Source of the DNA: Caprimulgus europaeus
Lineage: Eukaryota > Chordata > Aves > Caprimulgiformes > Caprimulgidae
Reading direction: 5' to 3'
Length of the DNA: 64,000 bases
Assembly (NCBI GenBank): GCA_907165065.1
Contig: OU015525.1
Span: 45,428,037-45,492,036, forward strand
The notes beneath the pieces were generated by a model. The model was not told the DNA's origin. It saw nothing but the letters and a program-made list of their open reading frames with translations, and made no database searches. Positions 47,771 through 57,300 of the stretch are shown in pieces. The first letter of the stretch is position 1. The number at the start of each line of letters is the position of its first letter. A program made the position numbers and the translations under genes.

Positions 47771-48019
47771 CTCGCTCCGTCTGCGCGCGGGAAGGGGGTG
47801 GGGGGGCTGCTCCTGGAGACATCGCCATGGAAACGCTGCCCTTCCTCTCCTTCCCCACCCCCCCCCCCCCCTCCACGGCCCGCGGCCGGGTCCGCTCCGG
47901 CTCCCGCGCCCCGCCGCGCCCGCGGAGGCGGGGGCGCCGCACGCACCATCCCGACATGGGACAGCGCCGCCCGTCACCGCGCCGCGCCGCCGTCGCCACA
48001 GAAACTTTTGTCCCGGCGG

Positions 48020-48027
48020 CCAATCAG
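48020..48027 (+). promoter_or_regulatory. CCAAT box (NF-Y type) in CpG-island promoter
   Basis: CCAATCAG sits within an otherwise almost purely G+C sequence and is followed immediately by a GC-box-like GGCGCGGGGGG. This matches the NF-Y core with its favoured flank (established motif knowledge). NF-Y boxes usually lie 60-100 bases upstream of a start site, which would place initiation near 48.1 kb (inference). Confidence 0.55.
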
Positions 48028-49118
48028 GGCGCGGGGGGGGCGCGGAGCGGCTCTGGGCCCGGCCCGGTGCGCCGCCGCCGCCAGCCCGCCGCGGAGCGCA
48101 GCGCGGGGAGCGGCGCAGCGGAGCAGAGCGGAGCGGCCCGGCGGTGCGCAGCCCCTGGAGCGCAACCTACTCCCGGGCCCGGGCGGGAGGAGTGCCCCAG
48201 CCGCGGAGGTGCCGGCTGCGGGCGGGGGCGCGGAGCCGGGCGCTGGATGGCGGAGGCGCGGGCGGGCGCGGCCGCGGAGAGGCGAAGAGAGGAAGCGGCG
48301 CCTTCTCCCCGCGGAGGGGCTGTCCTGCGTGGCGCGGCGGGGGAGACCAGGGAGAGCGAGGAAATCTCCGGCGTGAACTGAAACTGTGGCACAGGGAGGG
48401 GGAAAAATCCAGATTGATTTTTTTCTTCTTTCCCCTTTAAAAAAAGGGGGGTTTGCTCAGCATCCTCACGCAAACTTACTTGAATGCCTTGTAGCCAGTT
48501 TAGCCCAGAGACCAAAGGATATCCCGCACCCGAGGAGTCCTACATGTGTGAGCACCATCGTTACACTGGCAGAGCAACCGAGAGCCGCCTCCTCTCCTTC
48601 ACCAACATCCTCCTAGGACTGACTCTCTCTCCTCTGGTCCAGTATCCGAGCCTGTCTCCTACATATCTGGTTTGGTGTTGTTTGTGGGTTGGTTTGGTTT
48701 TTTTTTTCCCCTCCATCTGCTGGGATTTCTAAGTAAATAAATAGAGGAAAATTCCTAAAAGGGCATCTGAAAATTCAGTAGAACTGAATATGAGGAAATG
48801 AAATGCTCGCAGATCATTTTTTAAATTAAAAATTAAAAAAAAAAATACTTAAAACGCGGATGGGATGTATTAAGCTTTGAAAATAGCAGGTAAGAACTTT
48901 ATTTCCAGTACCTTCATGCCCGGAGCGGGGATATCTAAAGCAAAACCGCCCAGCCCTGGAATAAAGGGGGAGCAAAGAGACCAGTTTGCCCTTCAGTGCT
49001 TCCTCCATCCTGCGCGGCGAGGCGGCTTTAGGGAGAGGCACAGCCCGCCAGGACAGAGACAGAAAGCCTTTCCAGAAGGCAGCCGAGGGCTGCCGGGGCG
49101 GAGGAGGAGGGTGGGTTT

Positions 49119-49131
49119 TTTCTCCTTCTCT

Positions 49132-49163
<32 letters not shown>

Positions 49164-49167
49164 CTTC
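49119..49167 (+). repeat. Polypyrimidine tract with T29
   Basis: A CT-rich run leads into 29 consecutive T (49135-49163) followed by CTTC. It could be the polypyrimidine tract of a 5'UTR acceptor or simply a homopolymer. It is complementary to the A-rich tract at 49419-49457. Confidence 0.85.
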
Positions 49168-49418
49168 ACCTGCACTATCCCGAGTGAATCCGGGTGCAGC
49201 TGATGTATGGAAAAGAAGACGGATACGAGTCAATATTTTCTTTCCTCTTCGCTAAGCCGAGGGATAGGATTTTAATTATTTATCCATCCGAACCCTCTCG
49301 GGGTAAGAAGCTGCTGGAGCCACTGGGATAGTCCTGCCCTGCACAATTCTTAAAGAGACTGATCACGTACAGTGGAAGGATAAGAGGAGCCTGCACCAGA
49401 CCCGTTTTTCCTCTTGTG

Positions 49419-49457
49419 GAAAAAAAAAAAAAAGAAAAAAAAAGAAAAAAAAAAAAG
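49419..49457 (+). repeat. A-rich homopolymeric tract (A with single G interruptions)
   Basis: Runs of A are broken only by isolated G residues. It lies about 255 bases after the T29 tract and 360 bases before the NOL4 start codon. A further A-rich stretch follows at 49545-49571. Confidence 0.8.
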
Positions 49458-49624
49458 AACATTGCCACATTATTGAATTGATTGCTGCCCCCCCCTCACC
49501 CATCCCCCTCTCGGCCCCCCGCCCCCCCTCACCACCACAACAAACAAACAAAAAAAAAAAGAAAAAGAAAAATCCGCCGGGATCTGCCTGCACCGGGACC
49601 TCCTTCGCTCCGGCTCGGAGGTGG

Positions 49625-49650
49625 ATGCATTTTTCATGAGCGCTGGGTGA
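49625..49650 (+). promoter_or_regulatory. Two overlapping minimal uORFs upstream of NOL4
   Basis: uORF1 is ATG at 49625-49627 followed by three codons and TGA at 49637-49639. uORF2 begins with the ATG at 49636-49638, sharing bases with the first stop as ATGA, and ends with TGA at 49648-49650. Both encode only four residues. Such minimal uORFs can lower or tune initiation at the main ATG 165 bases downstream, provided this stretch is in the mature mRNA. Confidence 0.55.
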
Positions 49651-49707
49651 ACAGGTGCAAAGTGCGGCGGGGCGGCCCGACCCCGCACCCCGGCCCGCTT
49701 CGGGGCG

Positions 49708-49803
49708 GCGTGTGCGTGTGTCTGCCTGTCTGTCTGTCTGTGCGCCCGTGTGTGTGAGTGTGTGTGTGTGTGCGCCCCGGCGTGTGCATGTGTGCGTGTG
49801 TGT
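49708..49803. repeat. TG/CTGT compound microsatellite in NOL4 leader
   Basis: This is an interrupted (TG)n with an internal (CTGT)4 block, ending only 11 bases before the start codon. Alternating purine-pyrimidine DNA of this kind can adopt Z-DNA, and UG-repeat RNA binds proteins such as TDP-43 and CELF (established knowledge). It should be length-polymorphic between individuals. Confidence 0.85.
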
Positions 49804-49808
49804 ACTAG
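49788..49808 (+). promoter_or_regulatory. In-frame uORF ending 6 nt before the NOL4 start codon
   Basis: An ATG at 49788-49790 lies in the same frame as the NOL4 start but is closed after six codons by TAG at 49806-49808. It is encoded by the TG-repeat itself and gives M-C-A-C-V-Y. Because only six bases separate its stop from the main ATG, reinitiation would be inefficient, and NOL4 translation would rely on leaky scanning (the uORF has T/G-rich, weak context). The same TAG supports the assigned NOL4 start. Confidence 0.6.
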
Positions 49809-49814
49809 GAGATT

Positions 49815-50081
49815 ATGGAGAGCAGCGACCGGGACATGTACCGCCAGTTTCAAGACTGGTGTCTCAGGACTTACGGGGACTCAGGAAAAACCAAGACGGT
49901 GACCCGTAAAAAATACGACCGGATCGTCCAGCTCCTGAACGGCTCCGAGTCGAGCTCCACGGATAATGCCAAATTCAAATTCTGGGTCAAATCTAAAGGC
50001 TTCCAGCTCGGCAACTCGGACGAGGTCAGTGGTGGTGCTGGAGGAGGGAAGCAAGTGCTGTACGTGCCAGTCAAAACCACG
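49815..50081 (+). CDS. NOL4: NOL4 (nucleolar protein 4), first coding exon, codons 1-89
   Basis: This exon encodes the conserved N-terminus of NOL4, recognised from the stretches MYRQFQDWCLRTYGDSG (residues 8-24), KTKTVTRKKYDR (25-36), LLNGSESSSTDNAKFKFWV (40-58) and KQVLYVPVKTT (79-89). The start ATG has A at -3 and G at +4, and an in-frame TAG lies at 49806-49808, so translation cannot begin further upstream in this frame. The exon closes after codon 89 (ACG) at a donor GTTAGT starting at 50082, in phase 0. NOL4 in other vertebrates is about 640 residues, so roughly 86% of the protein is encoded beyond the window. The family is nuclear/nucleolar and mainly neural and testicular; its molecular function is poorly known. 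Lysine- and arginine-rich patches at 25-36 and 53-61 could bind nucleic acid or act in nuclear import (inference). The paralogue NOL4L is the main alternative but fits less well from memory. Confidence 0.93.
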
Positions 50082-51073
50082 GTTAGTAGAGAATTGTCTT
50101 CCTTGTTCTATGTCGGCCGCTGCAGCCCGCTCCGGGAGCGAGAGGCGCAGGGGGAGCCGCAGCCACAGTTGGCTCCTTCCTCCCTCTCCCCCCCAAGTCA
50201 CCATCACCATGTTGCGTTTGCCTGTCACATTATCCACCGCCGAGGTCTTTGTGGGTCCTTTCATTTAAAGCGATCGTGCGCACAACACACCCTGCCGGGT
50301 CGCTGTCGTTCTCTCCCCCGTCCCCCCGTCCGTGCCCCCCGGTCGCCGCGGCGAGTTTGGGGTGGGCTATTGTCCCGCCGCTCCGGCCATTGTGCCGGGC
50401 CCCGCCGCCCCGGGCAGAGCCCCCGCCACCGGCGGGGCTGATCGATCGCGCAAGGGGGTAGGGTAGCCTGCCTGGCACAAAGCCAAGCGCGGCGCCGGGC
50501 GGTGATTTGGGGGGGTTTCCCCGCGATATCAGTTGTGGTTGTTTTTTTTTTTTAATATTTTAAAAAATATTTTGTATTTGGTTAATGGTTGGCCCGCAGC
50601 CCTGGAGCCACCGAGCGGCGGGGATGGGATGTGCCCGGCTGGCTGCGGAGCGCTGGCTGCGATAGTAACGGCGGCGGGGAGAGAGGATGCTCAACAAAGG
50701 GAGCGAGGGTTCCGCCTGGCCGGAGGAAGGGTGCATTTTGTTCCTCCTTCTGGGGCTGCCCGGGCCTCGCAGCCATGAGGCTCCACAGCGGGGCTGGTGC
50801 GGCGGGGCAGCGGCAATCCCGGCCGGTGCGGGGCTGCAGGGCTCGGCGCGGGGCGGGCAGCGGGAGAGCTGTTGGGCTTGGTGCTGGCTGAAGCGACAGA
50901 TTTTCCTATGTAAGAAGATGGGGACTGGTGGCTGCAAGTAGGTTTTGCCTATTGAACTCTCCTAATGTGTCATTATTCTCACTTCTTATGCTCCGGGTCA
51001 CGCAAGCTAAGCTTCTTTTGTCTGTGCGTGGGGCGGGCGGGGAGGGGGAGCCGAGAAAGGAAACCCGGCAATT

Positions 51074-51144
51074 AAAAAAAAAAAAAAAATTCCTGCCTGG
51101 GTATTTGGCTTGGATGAGCAATTTTTTTTTTTTTTTTTTTTTTT
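51074..51144. repeat. A16 / T23 inverted homopolymers in intron 1
   Basis: A16 (51074-51089) and T23 (51122-51144) are separated by 32 bases, so the transcript could form a 16-bp A-U stem. Confidence 0.85.
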
Positions 51145-51960
51145 GAGTGGCAGCTTATTGTGACCTAACGGGAAGGTTGCTGGGCGGCGCAGCTAAAGGG
51201 GCTTCTTGGAAAGTGTTCTGGGTTGGGTAGTGACGTAGCTGCCGGGGAAATCTGCCTCTCTCTGCCTCGCTGAAGTCATAAACCTGGGCATTCCCGCGGG
51301 CCGGCTGCTGTTTGCCCCCTTGTCATCACCGCCGTCATGGCTGCCAGGAGGCAGAGGTGGGAAATTAATTTTAAGGAGTTTACAAATATGAAAATGAAAA
51401 GTGAAAGAGAAGCTCTGGACAGAGTCTCTTCCCTCTCTATGGTTTTTATTCACCAAAGCATTCTAGGTCTGCCTACAGTATCAGGCAATTTGGCAGATTT
51501 CTGTTCTACCGTTAGACAACTGATTGCTAATCCCTGACCCCAGCAGGTACCGCAGATAAAATTGATCATGTCAATGTCTAAAGCAGAAGTCTCCAATTAG
51601 ATTGGTATTTTTAAATTTCTCTTCTGCTTACTGGAATAATAATAATTTTGAAGAGCCAGCAGGCATGATCTTTGATTTCTAAGACTATCCTTTTCACTGC
51701 AAATTAAAAACTGTAAGCAAACTCAATATTTTTGTGAAATTACATGGACTATGCTACTAAATAAAAAAGGTAGCCTTAATTCTACAAGCTAGAATTTAAA
51801 AATTAGGTGCTGTTCTGGCCTCTGCCTCTGAAACACAAGATGCAGTAATGATCAGCTTGTCTATTTTCTCTCACCTTTTCTAGACCATGAGAGCATGGAG
51901 TGCCACCTTGCATCCCTTATTCTATTTTATTTTCAGATCAAATATTTAAAATATTTCTCC

Positions 51961-51994
51961 TTTTTTTTTTTTTTTTTTTTTTTTTCCCCTTTAG
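51961..51994 (+). repeat. T25 tract ending in acceptor-like CCCCTTTAG
   Basis: 25 T followed by CCCCTTTAG. By sequence alone this is a strong 3' splice-site shape, but no coding exon follows, so it is listed as a homopolymer. Confidence 0.7.
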
Positions 51995-53099
51995 AGATTT
52001 CAGTGAGAGGTCAAGAGCTTTGCTGGTCTTAACCTTTTTTCATTTGGGGGAATGATGCCCTCAACTGTCAATGTCTCTGTATGTCCCTATATATGTATTT
52101 ACATTCATATGGAAGTAACTATCTTTAGATAGCTTAAGCAACCAAGCAGACATCCTAACAAAATAAGGATGCCTGCTAATAAAATCAAGAAAGGAAAGTT
52201 AGCATGACCTATCTATAAGCAATTTGTGAATATGGGTACATTAACTGAACAATGACATATAAAAGACCTTATGGAAAAGGTCTTGCATGTAGGTAAAATT
52301 TCCTCCTGCTGGCCAACGTAAATCTGTTGTCCAACATAAATGAGAAAAGGTGATACTCTGCACTCTCATACAACAGTCAGCTCTGAGAAGCAAATGCCAT
52401 CCCCTCCTAAAAACATGAATGTGGTGGCACTATCCCATCGCAAAAGGCAGAGGAGTGTTTAAGCAGACCCATAGGGTGGCAATGGTTTGTAGGAGCTATT
52501 GCCAGGGCAGCGGCGGGGCCTGCCAGGTGCTGAAGACTCTGAAACAACCTGTTTGACAGAACAGGGATGCAGCCCCTGGCCTAGAGAAAGGCAGCGGCAA
52601 AGCTCCTATTGACTTAAAGAGGCCTAGGATTTCACACAGTCAGGAGCGATAAGCTACAGGGGAAAAGATTGGATTTTCATCAGACAGCAATTGTTGGTAA
52701 GCCTTAAAAGCCCATTCTCTCACTTCTTTAACTCTTACTAATTATTTAAGAGTTTATTAATTTATGGCCATTTAGAAACATCCCCACTGGTTTGTTTGTT
52801 ATTGTTTTGGTTTTTTTTTTCCTTCTCACTCTTATCCCATACATTTGAGCTCACCCAGTCCACAGAGAGAGCCACAAACAGAAACAGATCCCCAAACCGC
52901 GGATTTCTCCTTTATCCTCTCCCTCTTCTTGTCCATCACTTGATCTCACCATAGGTAAAAGTAATTTCAATTTAAAATTAATCACTGCTGGCAGCATGAG
53001 CACTCCCTCTGCAGTAGTAACAGGATGGATGAAATTAGAAGTTGGACTCTGTAGTCACAAGCTGGTCAAAAATAAGCAAATATTCAAATATTTTGTTAG

Positions 53100-53330
53100 G
53101 AATTGTTCTCTCCTTGAAGCTTTAAGATTTGCTGCTCAGCTTTGCTGTCAGCCAGAGAGATTTGCTCCTGATGGTGCTGTAATCCACTGCTGCTGGTAAT
53201 TAGACATCATTACTGCTGCGTTAAAGGGAAAGAGAGAAGGAGAGAGGACAGGCTGAGGCTAATTAACTACTTGATTCTAATGAAAGAAAGAGAGCCTGAT
53301 AGCAACTGGGAGGTTGCACCGGAACAGGCT
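53100..53330. promoter_or_regulatory. Candidate intronic enhancer with clustered homeodomain sites
   Basis: Within NOL4 intron 1 this block carries GCTGTAATCC (OTX/bicoid-type TAATCC), GGTAATTAGACATC, CTAATTAACT and several CTGCTG/GCTGCT words, with balanced base composition unlike the surrounding AT-rich DNA. It has the texture of a conserved non-coding element, but conservation cannot be tested here. Confidence 0.35.
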
Positions 53331-54337
53331 AGATGTACAACACAGACTTAATTGAAGCAGGGGTGTCTTGCAGTCTCACAGTAGCTGAGGCTTGGTCTAC
53401 TTTCATATTCTGTGGGCAATAGTGCACGAGGTATTATCCTGTTTTTCCCTTGCCTGGTTGGTAAGTAGTGCAAAATCACAGGCCTGTCTTCAATATCAAG
53501 TTTAAGCATGGCAGCAAGGAGAATGCATAGATGATTATGTGCTGGCTTAATCTATTTTACGGGTATGGTCTCCCCAAGAGCAACAGGAACAAATCAATTT
53601 CTGAATGTTCACATCCCTCTGTGGCGTAGGAGATGCACTTTTGGTCACCAGGCAACAACATCCCCTGCAAAACAGCCATTTTAGGTCCAGAGTGGGACAA
53701 CACACAATAAGGTATCCCTATATGCAACTCCGTGAGGTTCTCACTTCTGCAGCTTTTCAGATTGCTACTGTTACTGTCATAGGTTTTCTTTCTTTCATAA
53801 AATGCAGCCCAAGCTGCACTTTATTAAAGTAGTGAAATTACACCTAGCCTAGACACACTGTATAAACGTGTTAGGCCAACAACCATGCTGAATGGATGAC
53901 AGTATTGACTTTTAGTTGTTGGTACTCACAATCCATTAGGAAGCATGCAACTAATATTTCTAGTCTAACATATTTTCCAATCGTATACATGGTTTTTATG
54001 GGGGATTTTTTGGTGTGCATTTTCTGCATCTTTCCTTAACTGGAATTATTTATGGATTGCCAACTTGAAAACAAATTTATTTTCATCACTTCTCTTTCTC
54101 TTGCTTGACGTTGTCAGTAGACACAAATATGGCTCCTAAAATCAGTCTTGATTTAAAAATAAATTATAAAATAATGGCCAAAGCTGTATCAGTGGATTGT
54201 AAGCAGAAGTTTCCTTTAAAATAGAAGGGCCAAAATGATTGCAGGATACATCTCAAATATAGAATTTACTTCGTATTAGCAAACTAATAGAATATTACCT
54301 CAAAGGCCAAGTTTGGACTGCTTTTATTATTAATTTG

Positions 54338-54366
54338 GAATGACTCCACTGATTTCAATGAAATCA
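54338..54366. repeat. Copy of the dispersed CACTGATTTCAATG-type repeat
   Basis: ATGACTCCACTGATTTCAAT, then GAAATCAC is similar to the halves of the 8129-8150 palindrome. It is short and diverged. Confidence 0.4.
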
Positions 54367-57300
54367 CAACCCTAATGTATGAATTTCCCTATGTTTGCTT
54401 TTATATTTTCCAACTGTAACCACAGAATGAACTTTCATTCAGAAACCAAATTTTGTTCAGTTTTAATTCATCTTTAGATCCTCCAGGAGGATCTGGTAGC
54501 TCTTGGATTGCTACTAGTAGGCCAGTGAGACTCTCTGCAGGTGCAGGGCTGTACTACTGAATCTGATTACAGGATTTAGGGCTTAAAATTACAGGCCAGT
54601 CAGTTCTATGGAACAGGATGTATCCCAGCCCACCTCTGTTAGTCATGAAGAATAGTAGATGGACGTATGAGTTTATAGTTCGTTTGATTTTATATAAATT
54701 ACTTTGTATGTGAACAACACAAGAAAAAGACCACAGTATAAATAGCTTATATGTCAAAATATGGTGCTTTAAATTATGTTATGTTTTAAATTGTTCATTC
54801 TTTTAGGGCATTTTATAGCAATCTGAAAATATGCAGCTTTGCTTCATTGTGTTTCTCCCCATTTTTGTAGCATCAATACAAAAAATGAATAAGAGAGCTT
54901 GTCAAGTATATATTGGTAGCTCTGCAGCCTACTGAACTGGCAACACATAATGGCAGTAAGTACCACAGAAAGGTGATGCTGAGGGTGAGCTATAATTTAT
55001 CCCAAGGTACAATTCTGCGGTAGTTTACAGTCCTGTTAAATGCACCTTCCAGGCTCAGAAGTGGTATTCAAGCCCTGCCGTATCCATCCTGTTTTAACTG
55101 CCCACCACATTTTCCTTAACCCTTGTTCAGGTCTGCAGAGCTTTGTCTCCTCCTGTCACCCACAGCCTATGCCCTGCCATTTGCAGACCTCCTGATGGAC
55201 TCGGTGAGGAGGGATGCTGGTGAATCAGACAGACAGTGCTGGAAAATGGTCACAGCAGATGGAGCAAGACCGGTTTAGTTGGCAACTCTTAATGCAGGCA
55301 TTCAACGAAGCATTCACCAATAAAGAGAATAACCCTGTCCTGAAATTTAAAAATGTTAGGGCAGCCATATGCAAGATGCCATCTCCGCACGCGTATGTGA
55401 GAGAGAGGCAAAGGGAGGGGAGGATCCCAGATTGCTTGGTAACAATGTTGAGCTAGAAATTTCTAAAGAAACGTGAGCCAAAGAGAGCAAATTTTTAAAG
55501 AGGGCACATTTAAAAGTGGCCCTCTGTCAAACTAGGAAATGTTATCATTAATTTAGAAACATTAAATAGGTGTAGCAATACCATAACAAGAACTATTACT
55601 GACCTGTCTGTCCCATATATACCCCACATATAGTTAGAGACAGGATGACACATTCAGTCATATCACCTGGTAGAGGCCAGGCTTGTAGCTTGAAAGCCTG
55701 AATCTTTCCAGTGATCCAAAATAAAAGCTCCCAGTTTAATTTTCATGCTGCTGGGAAGCTTTGCTGAGAAGACTGAGGTGAGAGTGAACTTGGTTCTTCA
55801 GTGTCTTGCCCTCAGCCTCTTGTCAGCGACGCTGCACTGGATTCAGTCGTGACGCAGCACGGCAGGGACTCCAGCTCAGACATTTCAGCCCTGATTTTCA
55901 TCAGAGGTACCAAGTGCGGTTTCTGTGGCTACCTAGCTGTGTGATCAGTGAGAAATAAGCAGGCACTTGCTAGCAGGTTACTGCTAGAATAGGCTGATAT
56001 GCTTCAGTACAGCATAATGGGACAACTTCTGATCTTTTTATGGACACAGCTTCTTTCTGTAACTTTTGAGGTAATCACCACTACTCTTGTTCAGTGTTCT
56101 AGACAGAAAGGAGACACAATCCAGAGAGACTACACACATATATACACAGAAAGACTCCATGTAGAGATGGTGCATCATGAGCACAGGCCCCTGGGGGATG
56201 CAGGCTACTGCTAGTCCTGGACAAAGGTGGGAGTTAATGATTCAAATTTCATTTTACACTACAGAAATAAATTAAAAGCGGCTGACATTGAACCATGAGT
56301 TTTGGTCTGCTGTTGAAAGGAGGCAACCAGCAGCTGTTGGGTTTGGTCTGAAGGAAGCTATTTGGGTCCTGATTTTTGCCCATATGCAGGATACACCTGC
56401 TGAGAGTTTTGCTGATAAAAGAGGAACAAAACAGGCAGGACAAATGTTGAAGAGAGATATAAATGAGGTAGATGTAGAGAAAGGTTATGAGACAGTCTGG
56501 CAGGAAACACTCTCCAGGAGGATCCTACCAGATTCTGCAGCCTCACATGCTCTTCAGAGCACCACAGGAATCTTTTGTTCCTCATTGAGTAGGTTGACCC
56601 TGATCAACACAGCCTCCAAAATGAGTAGAGCTTTCTAGGATGTAAAGATGTTTTTATCTTGCATACGTCATTTTAAACCTGCCAGAAGCCTCCCTGACTT
56701 TAGAAAACTCAGGAGGTGTTAGTTGGTGCATGAGAGTTGTTCATACATTGTCCTTCAGCAGCACTGAAAGTGATCCTGTAGCTTTCTTAAATTACCTTTT
56801 TGTTCTATTTAAATAGATGAGTCTCAAAACTTTAAATTTTCACTAGCAACCTATTTTTTAATGGTCTATAAACATAAAATATCCAGGTAGGCATTGCCAA
56901 TATCCAGGAAAGACTTGCTACAAGTTACAGCGTTGAGCATTCTTCTGGATGCAAATGGATTTTCTTAGTGATGATCAACTTTATCACAGATAGTTGTGCA
57001 GACTTCTAACTGCTTATTCAATAACCCTCCAAGCTGCAAAACCTGACAGTTACTATGTGCATCTGCAGGGATTAAAGCTAGTTGTTGAAATTGAATTGTA
57101 GGGTTTGAACCATTTAGTGGTATGTGTGGATACTATTCAACTTAAGAGGCTATCTATAGTGAACATTTTACTTAATAAATCTGCTCTGTGTTAGAGTTAG
57201 CCTCAAGTAAAGACTTTTTTCTGGGAAATAAATATTCTGTATAGAATTGGAAGGACAATTTTTATTAAATGACCTACTTGAGCCTAGGATGAAACTCATT

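Larger units (their letters stand above)
46720..48400. promoter_or_regulatory. NOL4: NOL4 CpG island, main upstream part
   Basis: This is a dense run of C+G with very many CpG dinucleotides, in sharp contrast to the AT-rich flanks. It lies 1.4-3.1 kb upstream of the NOL4 start codon. It contains a CCAAT box (CCAATCAG from 48020) followed by GGGCGCGG-type sequence, a C14 run at 47858-47871, G-rich runs near 47790-47811 and 48032-48040 that could form G-quadruplexes, and a short AT-rich island at 47719-47770. No TATA box is evident, consistent with a dispersed CpG-island promoter. The exact transcription start cannot be read from sequence; the stretch after the CCAAT box (about 48.05-48.2 kb) is a reasonable guess. 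Divergent transcription to the left is possible. Confidence 0.85.
48400..49814 (+). other. NOL4: Presumed NOL4 5' leader region
   Basis: This is the segment between the main CpG island and the start codon. It holds a CCCCTTT/AAAGGGG hairpin near 48433-48451, a strong donor-like CAG|GTAAGA with GT at 48890, a T29 tract at 49135-49163 with AG acceptor candidates at 49183-49184 and 49198-49199, an A-rich tract at about 49419-49457, a second A-rich stretch at 49545-49571, a TG/CTGT microsatellite at 49708-49803, and three uORFs. If transcribed as a whole the leader would be long and structured. A short 5'UTR intron from 48890 to about 49184 or 49199 is possible but unproven. Confidence 0.5.
49580..50920. 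promoter_or_regulatory. NOL4: NOL4 CpG island, part spanning exon 1 and start of intron 1
   Basis: This GC- and CpG-rich DNA covers the coding exon and continues about 840 bases into the intron. It is separated from the main upstream island by a less GC-rich segment with homopolymers (48.4-49.5 kb). Islands spanning the first exon are usual for developmental and neural genes. Confidence 0.75.

Noticed and set aside
50082..50441. Continuation of the NOL4 frame for 119 more codons past 50081
   Set aside because: It follows a GT donor exactly where the known conserved segment VPVKTT ends; the downstream residues are low-complexity and unlike NOL4, so this is intron read-through.
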